The position numbers were made by a program, and so were the translations under genes. A stretch of 17,730 bases of DNA from an uncultured Faecalibacterium sp. Lineage in GTDB: Bacteria; Bacillota; Clostridia; Oscillospirales; Ruminococcaceae. Below, one piece after another: positions 1-5,823 of the stretch. How positions within the stretch are numbered: position 1 is the stretch's first letter; every line of letters starts with the position of its first letter. The stretch spans positions 1 to 17,730 of the forward strand of contig CAKSZF010000024.1 of NCBI GenBank assembly GCA_934525405.1, in the 5' to 3' direction. The notes under the pieces are model-generated. The model saw only the letters and a program-made list of their open reading frames with translations. It was not told where the DNA came from and made no database searches.

Positions 1-716
1 GGCATCGCCATGTTTTCCACCAGCGGCAGCGGGGCGCGGTCGATGCAGGCAAGTTCTGCCAGCAAAGCGTCCCGGATAGCGGCGGTCTGGGCGGCGTCGC
101 AGCCCAGCACCAGCAGCTCGATGTTGGCGGTGCGCAGCATCTGCCGGTAGGCGGCGGTCAGCATGGCCGGGGTAAGGCCGTCCACCTCTTCCAGATAGCC
201 CTCCTGCCGCACGCCCGCCGGGCTGTTGCCAAAGAACTCCCGGTTGGCCTGATGCAGGCAGTAAATGCGCTTATCGTTGATCTCGTCCTCAAGGCCTTTT
301 TTCAGCATCTGCTTTTCAATGCTGACGGCCTGCGGGTCGAAGCAGCCATCCACAAGATAGGGATGGAAGGCCGCACCCAGCGCAATTTTGGTATACTCGG
401 CGGTCAGCGCCTCGCCTTCCAGCGCAAAGGCATCCTTGATGCCGGTCACGCTGACGCAGAGGTTGTGGTTGCAGCCCATGGGGCGGGCGTCCACGGTCAG
501 GTCTGCACCGTAGAGCTTTGCCAGCTTTTTGGTCAGCCGGGTCATATCCGGGCAGTCCGCATAGCCGCGCTCCATCACCAGCGGCAAAAGCGCATGGGTA
601 GTGGCCGTTTTACGCTCTGCCGGGAAGGCAAAGTGGATGCTGATGCGGCAGCGGTTGAATTTAGAAGCCGGGTCGCAGGAAAGATGCACGCCCGGTGCAA
701 TGAGAGTACGTTCCAA
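1..716 (-). CDS. YfmF-like M16-family protein, non-catalytic type (3' end cut by window edge)
   Basis: About 238 codons are visible; the C-terminal part lies outside the window. The chosen start is TTG at 716-714, because AAGGG sits 8 nt upstream and no ATG fits. The fold family is the M16 (pitrilysin-like) peptidases. The N-terminal region has the style of the Bacillota YfmF group: a stretch reading LLPLVMERG, then a conserved KLAKLYGADL segment. Where active M16 enzymes carry the zinc motif HxxEH, this protein has HALLPLVME, so the metal site is missing and it is probably the inactive partner of a YfmH-type subunit. In Bacillus, YfmF is linked to 5-aminopentanol modification of elongation factor P; that role is knowledge of the family, not visible here. 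It lies 42 nt downstream of the VanY gene on the same strand and probably shares its promoter. Family assignment is good; the exact function is uncertain. Confidence 0.8.
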   Translation of the reverse strand, partial: MERTLIAPGVHLSCDPASKFNRCRISIHFAFPAERKTATTHALLPLVMERGYADCPDMTRLTKKLAKLYGADLTVDARPMGCNHNLCVSVTGIKDAFALEGEALTAEYTKIALGAAFHPYLVDGCFDPQAVSIEKQMLKKGLEDEINDKRIYCLHQANREFFGNSPAGVRQEGYLEEVDGLTPAMLTAAYRQMLRTANIELLVLGCDAAQTAAIRDALLAELACIDRAPLPLVENMAM

Positions 717-731
717 TGATAATTCCCTTCT

Positions 732-750
732 CTCTGTGCCGCGCACAGAG
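732..750 (-). promoter_or_regulatory. Hairpin just ahead of the YfmF-like gene's ribosome binding site
   Basis: Two perfect 8-base arms (CTCTGTGC and GCACAGAG) are separated by 3 bases, between the VanY stop and the ribosome binding site of the next gene. No T-run follows, so a terminator is unlikely. It may separate translation or stability of the two cistrons. The structure is seen; the role is inferred. Confidence 0.4.
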
Positions 751-758
751 CATTTGAT

Positions 759-1580
759 TCAGTCTGCCCGCTGCAGGGCGATAAACTCTTCCAAGCTCAG
801 GCCGCTGGCGCGGATGGCAAGGGCGTTTTCCACCCCCACATAGCGCCAGTGCCACGGCTCGAACACGATGCCTGTGGCAGCCTGCCGGTCCTGCGGGTAG
901 CGCAGGATAAAGCCGTATTCCGCCGCGTAGGCCGTAAGCCACTCGTAGGCGCGGGTCTCGGCAAAGCCGGTGTCCTGCTGCGGGTCGTCCGCACTGAGGA
1001 TATCCACCGCGTAGCCGGTGCCGTGTTCGTTGGCGTTGGCGGCGGGCTGGATGGTAGCCGCCAGACGGGCGGCTTCCTCTTCGCTCTTGCGCTTATCGCG
1101 GTAGGTCTGCACCCGAGCCTCGTAGGCGGCCTGCCGGGTGTCGGCGTCCTGATAACCCGTCACAAGGGTCAGGCTGACACCGTCCGCCTGCGCGGCAGCG
1201 ACCATACTGCGGTACTGCATGGCCGCTTCGGCCTCCAGCTGCTGACCGGTGGCCTCGTCGGCAGTATCCAGCAGCGGGGTCGGCTCAGCGGTATAGGGCA
1301 GGTTGGCATTTACCAGCGTAAGCCGAGCATCTGCGGCGTTGAACACATAGTCTGTGCCGTCGTACACACTGGCTGCAAATACCTTTGGCCCGGCCAGCAG
1401 GCCGTGCACCTTGGGCAGCAGCCACAGGATGCCGCCGGTCAGCAGCGCTACCACCGCAGCGCAGCCGGCCAGAAACAGCACCCAGTTACGGGCCAGCCGC
1501 AGCATTTTGCGGTGCTTCCATTGTTGATAGGTCAGGCGCTTGTCAGCAGGCGCTCTAGAGGTACGGGTGGATTCACTCAT
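759..1580 (-). CDS. VanY-type D-alanyl-D-alanine carboxypeptidase (peptidase M15B), membrane-anchored
   Basis: A 273-residue protein with a short basic cytoplasmic N-terminus, one membrane segment at about residues 33-55, and an extracytoplasmic M15 domain. It should remove the terminal D-alanine from peptidoglycan stem peptides at the outer membrane face. The M15 zinc site is complete: His186 and Asp193 in NEHGTGYAVD, then Glu241 (catalytic base) and His244 in FEPWHWRYVG. The substrate-binding SGYRS-type motif appears as VTGYQDADTR (about 140-149), so the usual Arg is displaced. AGGAG lies 10 nt before the ATG and a good promoter lies at 1641-1669. The downstream YfmF-like gene follows after 42 nt. 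No VanS/VanR-like regulators or van ligases are present, so this looks like housekeeping wall trimming rather than glycopeptide resistance. Confidence 0.88.
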   Translation of the reverse strand: MSESTRTSRAPADKRLTYQQWKHRKMLRLARNWVLFLAGCAAVVALLTGGILWLLPKVHGLLAGPKVFAASVYDGTDYVFNAADARLTLVNANLPYTAEPTPLLDTADEATGQQLEAEAAMQYRSMVAAAQADGVSLTLVTGYQDADTRQAAYEARVQTYRDKRKSEEEAARLAATIQPAANANEHGTGYAVDILSADDPQQDTGFAETRAYEWLTAYAAEYGFILRYPQDRQAATGIVFEPWHWRYVGVENALAIRASGLSLEEFIALQRAD

Positions 1581-1640
1581 GCGGCGGGGCTCCTTTTCGG
1601 CATAGTTGCAGCGCCGGTGCGCCGCACAGATTCAAACTAT

Positions 1641-1669
1641 ATTATACACCCCTTTGCAATTTGTGTAAA
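1641..1669 (-). promoter_or_regulatory. Sigma-A promoter of the VanY gene
   Basis: On the minus strand TTTACA (1664-1669) and a perfect TATAAT (1641-1646) are separated by 17 bp. The transcript would start near 1634, giving a leader of about 50 nt to the ATG at 1580. It lies immediately beyond the terminator of the aspartokinase operon, so VanY and the YfmF-like gene are an independent unit. Confidence 0.8.
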
Positions 1670-1682
1670 CGCCGCCGTGTGT

Positions 1683-1728
1683 AAAAAAATTATGACCCGC
1701 CCACCCCCGGCAGGGAGCAGACAGGTCA
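1683..1728 (-). terminator. Rho-independent terminator of the threonine/lysine operon
   Basis: In the minus-strand RNA, 1693-1728 folds into a continuous 16-bp stem with a 4-base loop (TGCC), followed by TAATTTTTTT. Five of the pairs are G-U, which form only in the minus-strand transcript and so set the direction. It begins 22 nt after the aspartokinase stop codon. Confidence 0.85.
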
Positions 1729-1749
1729 CAATCAAAAATTTTACGCAGA

Positions 1750-2949
1750 TCAGTCAAACAGCATATCGTGGATGGCACCGACAGCCTTGTCGGCGTCTGC
1801 ACGGTCGATAATGCAGGAGATCTTGATCTCGCTGGTGGAGATCATCTTGATGTTGATATTGTTGTTGGACAGTGCCTCGAACATCTTGGAAGCAACGCCG
1901 CTGTGGCTCTGCATACCGGCACCCACGATAGAGACCTTGGCGCAGGTGGTATCCACGCTGACATTGCTGAAGTGTGCGCTGTCCTTCAGCACACGCATAG
2001 CCACCTCGGCTTCGCCCTCGGCACAGGTAAAGCTGATGTCCTTCTTGCCGTCGCGGCCGGTGGACTGCAGGATGATGTCCACATTGATGTTCTTCTGTGC
2101 CAGCAGGCCGAAGATCTTAAAGCTCATGCCCGGCTCATCGGGAACGTTGAGAATCGTGATAACAGCAACATCGGTGTCCTTGGCAACACCCTTGATCAGC
2201 ATACCTTCCATGTCCTTTGTAACCTCCTTAACCACCGTACCCGGGATGGGGTTCAGGCTGGAGAGCACCTCCAGCTCCACATTGTACTTTTTGGCCAGCT
2301 CCACGCTGCGGTTGTTCAGCACCTGTGCGCCCAGAGATGCCAGCTCCAGCATCTCGTCAAAGGTGATCTCCTCCAGCTTGCGGGTGTTGCGCACCTTACG
2401 CGGGTCGGCGGTGTAAACGCCTTCCACATCCGTGTAGATCTGGCAGCGGTCAGCGTGCAGAGCAGCAGCAATGGCCACAGCACTGGTATCGGAGCCGCCG
2501 CGTCCCAGCGTGGTGATGTCATCCAGCTTGTTCAGGCCCTGGAAGCCTGCCACCACCACCACACGGTTGCGCTCCAGCTCGGAGGAGATCCGCTCGGTCT
2601 CCAGCCGGGTGATGCGCGCCTTGGTGTAGGCACGGTCGGTGCGGAAGCCCGCCTGCCAGCCGGTCAGGCTGATGGCATGGCAGCCCAGCTCGTTCAGCGC
2701 CATGGCCAGCAGTGCGATGCTGATCTGCTCGCCGGAGGCCAGCAGCATATCCATCTCACGCGCCGAGGGGTTATGGGTGATCTCCCCTGCCTTGGCGATC
2801 AGGTCATCGGTGGTGTCGCCCTGTGCGGAGACCACCACCACTACGTCATTGCCCGCGTTGTGGGTGTTAGCCACGATCCGCGCAACGTTGAAGATACGGT
2901 CACGGTCCTTTACGGAGGAACCGCCGAATTTCTGTACGATCAACGCCAT
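1750..2949 (-). CDS. lysC: Aspartokinase (aspartate kinase), LysC type with two ACT domains
   Basis: This enzyme phosphorylates L-aspartate with ATP, the first step to lysine, threonine and methionine. It is 399 residues long, the usual monofunctional size. The kinase domain (about 1-240) carries KFGGSS at 7-12, the FQG segment at 136-138, TTLGRGGSDTSA at 147-158 and YTDVEGVYTADPR at 172-184. Two ACT domains follow (about 262-335 and 339-385) with DEPGMSFKIF and SHSGVASKMFEAL, the sites that bind inhibitory lysine and/or threonine in relatives. GAGGAG precedes the ATG. It is the last gene of the operon, 82 nt after homoserine kinase, with a small hairpin in that gap and a strong terminator after it. 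An internal ribosome binding site ahead of Met247 suggests a separately translated regulatory subunit, as in Bacillus subtilis aspartokinase II. There is no fused homoserine dehydrogenase domain. Confidence 0.96.
   Translation of the reverse strand: MALIVQKFGGSSVKDRDRIFNVARIVANTHNAGNDVVVVVSAQGDTTDDLIAKAGEITHNPSAREMDMLLASGEQISIALLAMALNELGCHAISLTGWQAGFRTDRAYTKARITRLETERISSELERNRVVVVAGFQGLNKLDDITTLGRGGSDTSAVAIAAALHADRCQIYTDVEGVYTADPRKVRNTRKLEEITFDEMLELASLGAQVLNNRSVELAKKYNVELEVLSSLNPIPGTVVKEVTKDMEGMLIKGVAKDTDVAVITILNVPDEPGMSFKIFGLLAQKNINVDIILQSTGRDGKKDISFTCAEGEAEVAMRVLKDSAHFSNVSVDTTCAKVSIVGAGMQSHSGVASKMFEALSNNNINIKMISTSEIKISCIIDRADADKAVGAIHDMLFD
2209..2229 (-). promoter_or_regulatory. Internal ribosome binding site and start for an aspartokinase beta subunit
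   Basis: Inside the aspartokinase gene a perfect AAGGAGG (2223-2229) lies 11 nt before the in-frame ATG of Met247 (2211-2209). Starting there gives a 153-residue protein made of both ACT domains only (1750-2211). In B. subtilis LysC and Corynebacterium, in-frame starts at nearly the same codon give the beta subunit of an alpha2-beta2 enzyme. The site is seen; its use is inferred. Confidence 0.6.
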
Positions 2950-2971
2950 ATCTTGTCACTCTCCTCTTTAC

Positions 2972-2990
2972 GCCCCGCGTTTGCGGGGGC
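2972..2990 (-). promoter_or_regulatory. GC-rich hairpin between homoserine kinase and aspartokinase genes
   Basis: A 7-bp GC-only stem (GCCCCGC against GCGGGGC with one extra G) and a 4-base loop sit about 6 nt upstream of the aspartokinase ribosome binding site. No U-run follows, so it is probably not a terminator. It could mark an RNA processing or stability boundary that lets the aspartokinase cistron be expressed at a different level. Confidence 0.4.
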
Positions 2991-3031
2991 TTGCCGGGCG
3001 GAAGCGTTCTTGCACTTCCCTTACCCGTTTA

Positions 3032-3937
3032 TCATTCCACAGTCGCGCCGGTGTTATCGGCATCCAGCTGCAACAGTGTAAATGCTTCACATCCGTCCAG
3101 ACCTTCCAGCAGTTCCAGACCCTTTTCCAACTTGGAATAGAACTTTTCGGCTTCGGCCTTTTCTGCCACTGCCATGACCGTGCTGCCTGCGCCGGACACA
3201 TACACGGCCTTTGCGCCGCACAGCCGCGCCATATCGAATACCTCGCGGGAGCCGGGCATCAGGGGCATCCGGTACTGCTGGTGCAGCTTATCCTCGGTGG
3301 CAATAGCCAGCAGGTCATGCCGACCCTCGCAGAAAGCTGCGGGCACCAGCGCCGCACGGGACAGGTTATACACCGCATCCTTGTGAGATACCTCCTTGGG
3401 CAGAGCCGCACGGGCTGCCTCGGTCAGCAGCTTGTAGTCCGGCACGATGGCGGCAAAGCAGAGACTTTCATCCACATTCCGCTTGACCGAATACACCTTG
3501 CCGTCCTCAAACACGCTGCTGGTCAGGCCGCCCAGCAGGGCCGGAGCCACGTTATCGGGGTGTCCCTCGATGGCAGTTGCCAGCGTGAGCAGCTCCTGCG
3601 TGTTGAGCACATCGCCCAGCATCCGGTTTGCGCCCAGCAGACCCGCGATGATGCAGGCCGAAGAGGAGCCCAGACCGCGTGCCATGGGGATGGGGTTCGT
3701 CTGGGTGATCTTGAGGGGCGGGATCTGCTTGCCCACTTTTTCGAACAGCCCCTTGGCAGAGCGGTACACGAGATTGCTCTCGCCCCGGGGGATGCGGGTG
3801 CCGTCCGATGCCGAGATCTCCAGCACCTCGCTGTCCTCAAAGGTGACCGTGTTGTACAGGGTTACTGCCAGACCCAGTGCATCGAAGCCGGAGCCTACGT
3901 TGGCGCTGGTGGCAGGGACCGAAACTTTGATCTTCAT
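3032..3937 (-). CDS. thrB: Homoserine kinase (GHMP kinase family)
   Basis: This enzyme phosphorylates L-homoserine to O-phosphohomoserine, the substrate of threonine synthase. The protein is 301 residues, the normal family length. Key motifs are VPATSANVGSGFDALGLA near the N-terminus (7-24), the GHMP ATP-binding loop PMARGLGSSSA (84-94), and the C-terminal VSGAGSTVMA segment. AAAGGA lies 9 nt before the ATG, and the start is only 18 nt after the homoserine dehydrogenase stop, so the two are co-transcribed. The gap to the following aspartokinase is longer, 82 nt. The final enzyme of threonine synthesis is not in this window and must be encoded elsewhere if the pathway is complete. Confidence 0.96.
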   Translation of the reverse strand: MKIKVSVPATSANVGSGFDALGLAVTLYNTVTFEDSEVLEISASDGTRIPRGESNLVYRSAKGLFEKVGKQIPPLKITQTNPIPMARGLGSSSACIIAGLLGANRMLGDVLNTQELLTLATAIEGHPDNVAPALLGGLTSSVFEDGKVYSVKRNVDESLCFAAIVPDYKLLTEAARAALPKEVSHKDAVYNLSRAALVPAAFCEGRHDLLAIATEDKLHQQYRMPLMPGSREVFDMARLCGAKAVYVSGAGSTVMAVAEKAEAEKFYSKLEKGLELLEGLDGCEAFTLLQLDADNTGATVE

Positions 3938-3955
3938 TGCCGCAGTTCCTTTCCG

Positions 3956-5191
3956 TTACACTTCCTCGGGCAGACGCTTGAGCACCAGCTTCACACTGCC
4001 GCCCACGGCCTCCACCTTGCGCGCGGCCTCTGCCAGCGCACGCTCGTCGGCGCGCTCCACAAAGTAAGCGCAGCCCTCGTACCGCTCATCCACCACCTTG
4101 CCGTAGCCGTAGATGGCCTCCACCACAGCGGGTGCAATGCCCGCCACACGCACATAATATGCAGCGGGAGCCGGGTCGGTGAGCATACCGTCTACCGGGT
4201 CCGCAGGCTGCCAGAACAGGCTGTCGTGCACCTGTGCGCCGTTTTTCAGGGCATCCACAACATCTGCCACCACAGCGCTGGCGGTGGGCAGTTTGCCTGC
4301 GCCCTTGCCGTAGAACACCACATCGCCCAGCATATCGCCCTTGACCAGCACCGCGTTGAACACATCGTCCACGCTGGCCAGCTGGTTTGCCTTGGGCACC
4401 AGACACGGCTCTACCCCGGCGGCCACGCTGCCATCCTTGCCAAGCTTCATCCATGCAATCAGCTTGATGACGCAGCCCAGCTTTTCAGCACTGGCCACAT
4501 CGGCGGCGGTAATGGCGCGGATGCCCCGGGTGGGAATGTTCTGGGGGTAGATCTGGTGGCCGCACACCATGGAGGACAGGATGGCAATCTTGCGGCAGGC
4601 ATCGCGGCCGTCCACGTCATCACTGGGGTCCTTGGTCTCGGCGTAGCCCAGCTCCTGCGCAATGTGCAGCGCATCCTCAAAGTCAAGGCCCTCCCGCACC
4701 ATCTTGGTGAGCATGAAGTTGGTGGTGCCGTTCACGATGCCCTCCACCTCGGTGATGACGTTAGCCGCCAGGCACTGGTGCATAGGGGTGATGATGGGCG
4801 TACCGCCGCCCACAGAGGCCTCGAACAGGAAGGCACAGTCGTGCTCCTTGGCCAGTGCCAGCAGCTCTGCGCCGTAGGTTGCCACCATCTCCTTGTTGGA
4901 GGTGCACACGCTGCGGCCGCTCTCCAGACACGCCTTGACATAAGGGTAAGCAAAGCGGGTGCCGCCGATGGTCTCCACCACCACCCGGATCTCCGGGTCC
5001 TGCAGGATCACGTCAATGCTCTTCACCACCAAAGGCTCCACCGGGTTGCCGGTAAAGTCCTTCGGGTCCAGAATGTACTTTACCTCCACCGGTTCGCCAG
5101 CCCGGCGGGAGACACTTGCAGCATTGCGGCACAGCACCTCGTATACGCCGCTGCCCACCGTGCCAAAGCCCAGAATTGCAATTTTAGCCAT
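3956..5191 (-). CDS. hom: Homoserine dehydrogenase with C-terminal ACT domain
   Basis: This enzyme reduces aspartate semialdehyde to homoserine with NAD(P)H, the branch point away from lysine. The protein is 411 residues, slightly shorter than the roughly 430 of Bacillus Hom. The N-terminal Rossmann fold has GFGTVGSG at 8-15, TSNKEMVA includes the conserved Lys100, and the catalytic core has VEGIVNGTTNF (149-159) and DPSDDVDGRDACRK with Asp197 and Lys201. A shortened ACT domain (from about 331) occupies the C-terminus and is the expected threonine feedback site. The stop codon is followed after 18 nt by homoserine kinase; upstream, 27 nt separate it from the ACT-domain protein. AGGGA and GAGAG before the ATG serve as ribosome binding site. 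Confidence 0.96.
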   Translation of the reverse strand: MAKIAILGFGTVGSGVYEVLCRNAASVSRRAGEPVEVKYILDPKDFTGNPVEPLVVKSIDVILQDPEIRVVVETIGGTRFAYPYVKACLESGRSVCTSNKEMVATYGAELLALAKEHDCAFLFEASVGGGTPIITPMHQCLAANVITEVEGIVNGTTNFMLTKMVREGLDFEDALHIAQELGYAETKDPSDDVDGRDACRKIAILSSMVCGHQIYPQNIPTRGIRAITAADVASAEKLGCVIKLIAWMKLGKDGSVAAGVEPCLVPKANQLASVDDVFNAVLVKGDMLGDVVFYGKGAGKLPTASAVVADVVDALKNGAQVHDSLFWQPADPVDGMLTDPAPAAYYVRVAGIAPAVVEAIYGYGKVVDERYEGCAYFVERADERALAEAARKVEAVGGSVKLVLKRLPEEV

Positions 5192-5218
5192 ACTCTCTTT
5201 CCCTCGTTTCCTGTTTTG

Positions 5219-5650
5219 TTACAGGTTATACCCACAGCGCACACCCACGACCATGCGCTGGCGCGAAAGCTTTTCGGTCAGCTCCTCGGGGGACATCTGC
5301 ATGGTATCGGTGCGAATGGTGACCGCCACTAGCGCAGCCCCGTTTTCCGGGGTAGACTGGTTGATGGTCACAATGCTGGCACCTGCGGCGCTGATGCCTG
5401 CCAGAAGGCTTTGCAGCGCACCGGTCTCGTCCCGCAGGGTGGCCATGACCGTGATGACCTCACGGCCGTTCTCGGAATCAAAGATACAATCCTTATACTT
5501 ATAAAATGCACTGCGCGAAAGTTCCACAGCACGGGTCGCAGCCGAAATGCTGCGGGCTTCCCCGCTGGCCAGCAGCTCCTTGGCACGTACCACCTTGAGA
5601 AAGACCTCCGGCAGCACCTGCGCATCCACCAGATAAAAACGGCGTTCCAA
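5219..5650 (-). CDS. UPF0735 ACT-domain protein (PheB-like), first gene of the threonine operon
   Basis: A 143-residue protein with two parts: an N-terminal segment (about 10-55) resembling a helix-turn-helix (ISAATRAVELSRSAFYKYKD), and a C-terminal ACT domain (about 65-140). I recognise the UPF0735 family, often called PheB and found beside hom and thrB in Bacillota; its molecular function is not established, but an amino-acid-sensing regulator of this operon fits the build and position. The start was chosen as TTG at 5650 because GAGAGG lies 8 nt before it. A GTG at 5659 would add three residues but overlaps that ribosome binding site. It is the first cistron after the promoter at 5690-5718 and lies 27 nt before homoserine dehydrogenase. 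Confidence 0.85.
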   Translation of the reverse strand: MERRFYLVDAQVLPEVFLKVVRAKELLASGEARSISAATRAVELSRSAFYKYKDCIFDSENGREVITVMATLRDETGALQSLLAGISAAGASIVTINQSTPENGAALVAVTIRTDTMQMSPEELTEKLSRQRMVVGVRCGYNL

Positions 5651-5681
5651 CTTGTTCACCTCTCAAACACAAGTGTTCTTG

Positions 5682-5734
5682 CAGAAAATATAATAGCATC
5701 CGAACCCCTGCAATGCAAGAGCCCGGATGCTATT
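5682..5734 (-). terminator. Terminator hairpin of the penicillin-binding protein gene
   Basis: Positions 5692-5734 fold in minus-strand RNA into a 20-bp stem with a 3-base loop (ATT): outer arms AATAGCATCCG and CGGATGCTATT, two G-U pairs, then CTCTTGC against GCAGGGG with two more G-U pairs. A moderately U-rich tail, ATATTTTC, follows. The wobble pairs show that the structure belongs to minus-strand RNA. It lies 90 nt after the PBP stop codon and shares DNA with the next promoter. Confidence 0.7.
5690..5718 (-). promoter_or_regulatory. Promoter of the ACT-hom-thrB-lysC operon
   Basis: On the minus strand TTGCAT (5713-5718) and TATTAT (5690-5695) are 17 bp apart. Transcription would begin near 5683, leaving a leader of only about 33 nt before the TTG start, too short for a T-box or lysine riboswitch. 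A small dyad (AACAC-TT-GTGTT) lies in that leader and could be an operator. The promoter lies inside the terminator hairpin of the upstream gene. Confidence 0.65.
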
Positions 5735-5823
5735 TTGTCACTTTGTCCAGTTTTGTCTTGTAAAGTGCGCCCTGTCCTTGCCGGATTTTTCAGCAAAGGG
5801 GCGAAAAAGTACGATTTTTACCC

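Noticed and set aside
759..1580. Part of a glycopeptide-resistance (van) cluster
   Set aside because: No ligase, dehydrogenase, VanX or two-component genes nearby; M15B carboxypeptidases are common housekeeping wall enzymes.
2639..5332. A plus-strand open frame of about 900 codons opposite aspartokinase, homoserine kinase and homoserine dehydrogenase
   Set aside because: Antisense to three clear enzymes and spanning their gaps; composition is His/Gln-rich with no recognisable domain.
5651..5691. A T-box or lysine riboswitch before the threonine/lysine operon
   Set aside because: Only about 33 nt lie between the predicted transcript start and the first start codon; no room for either element.
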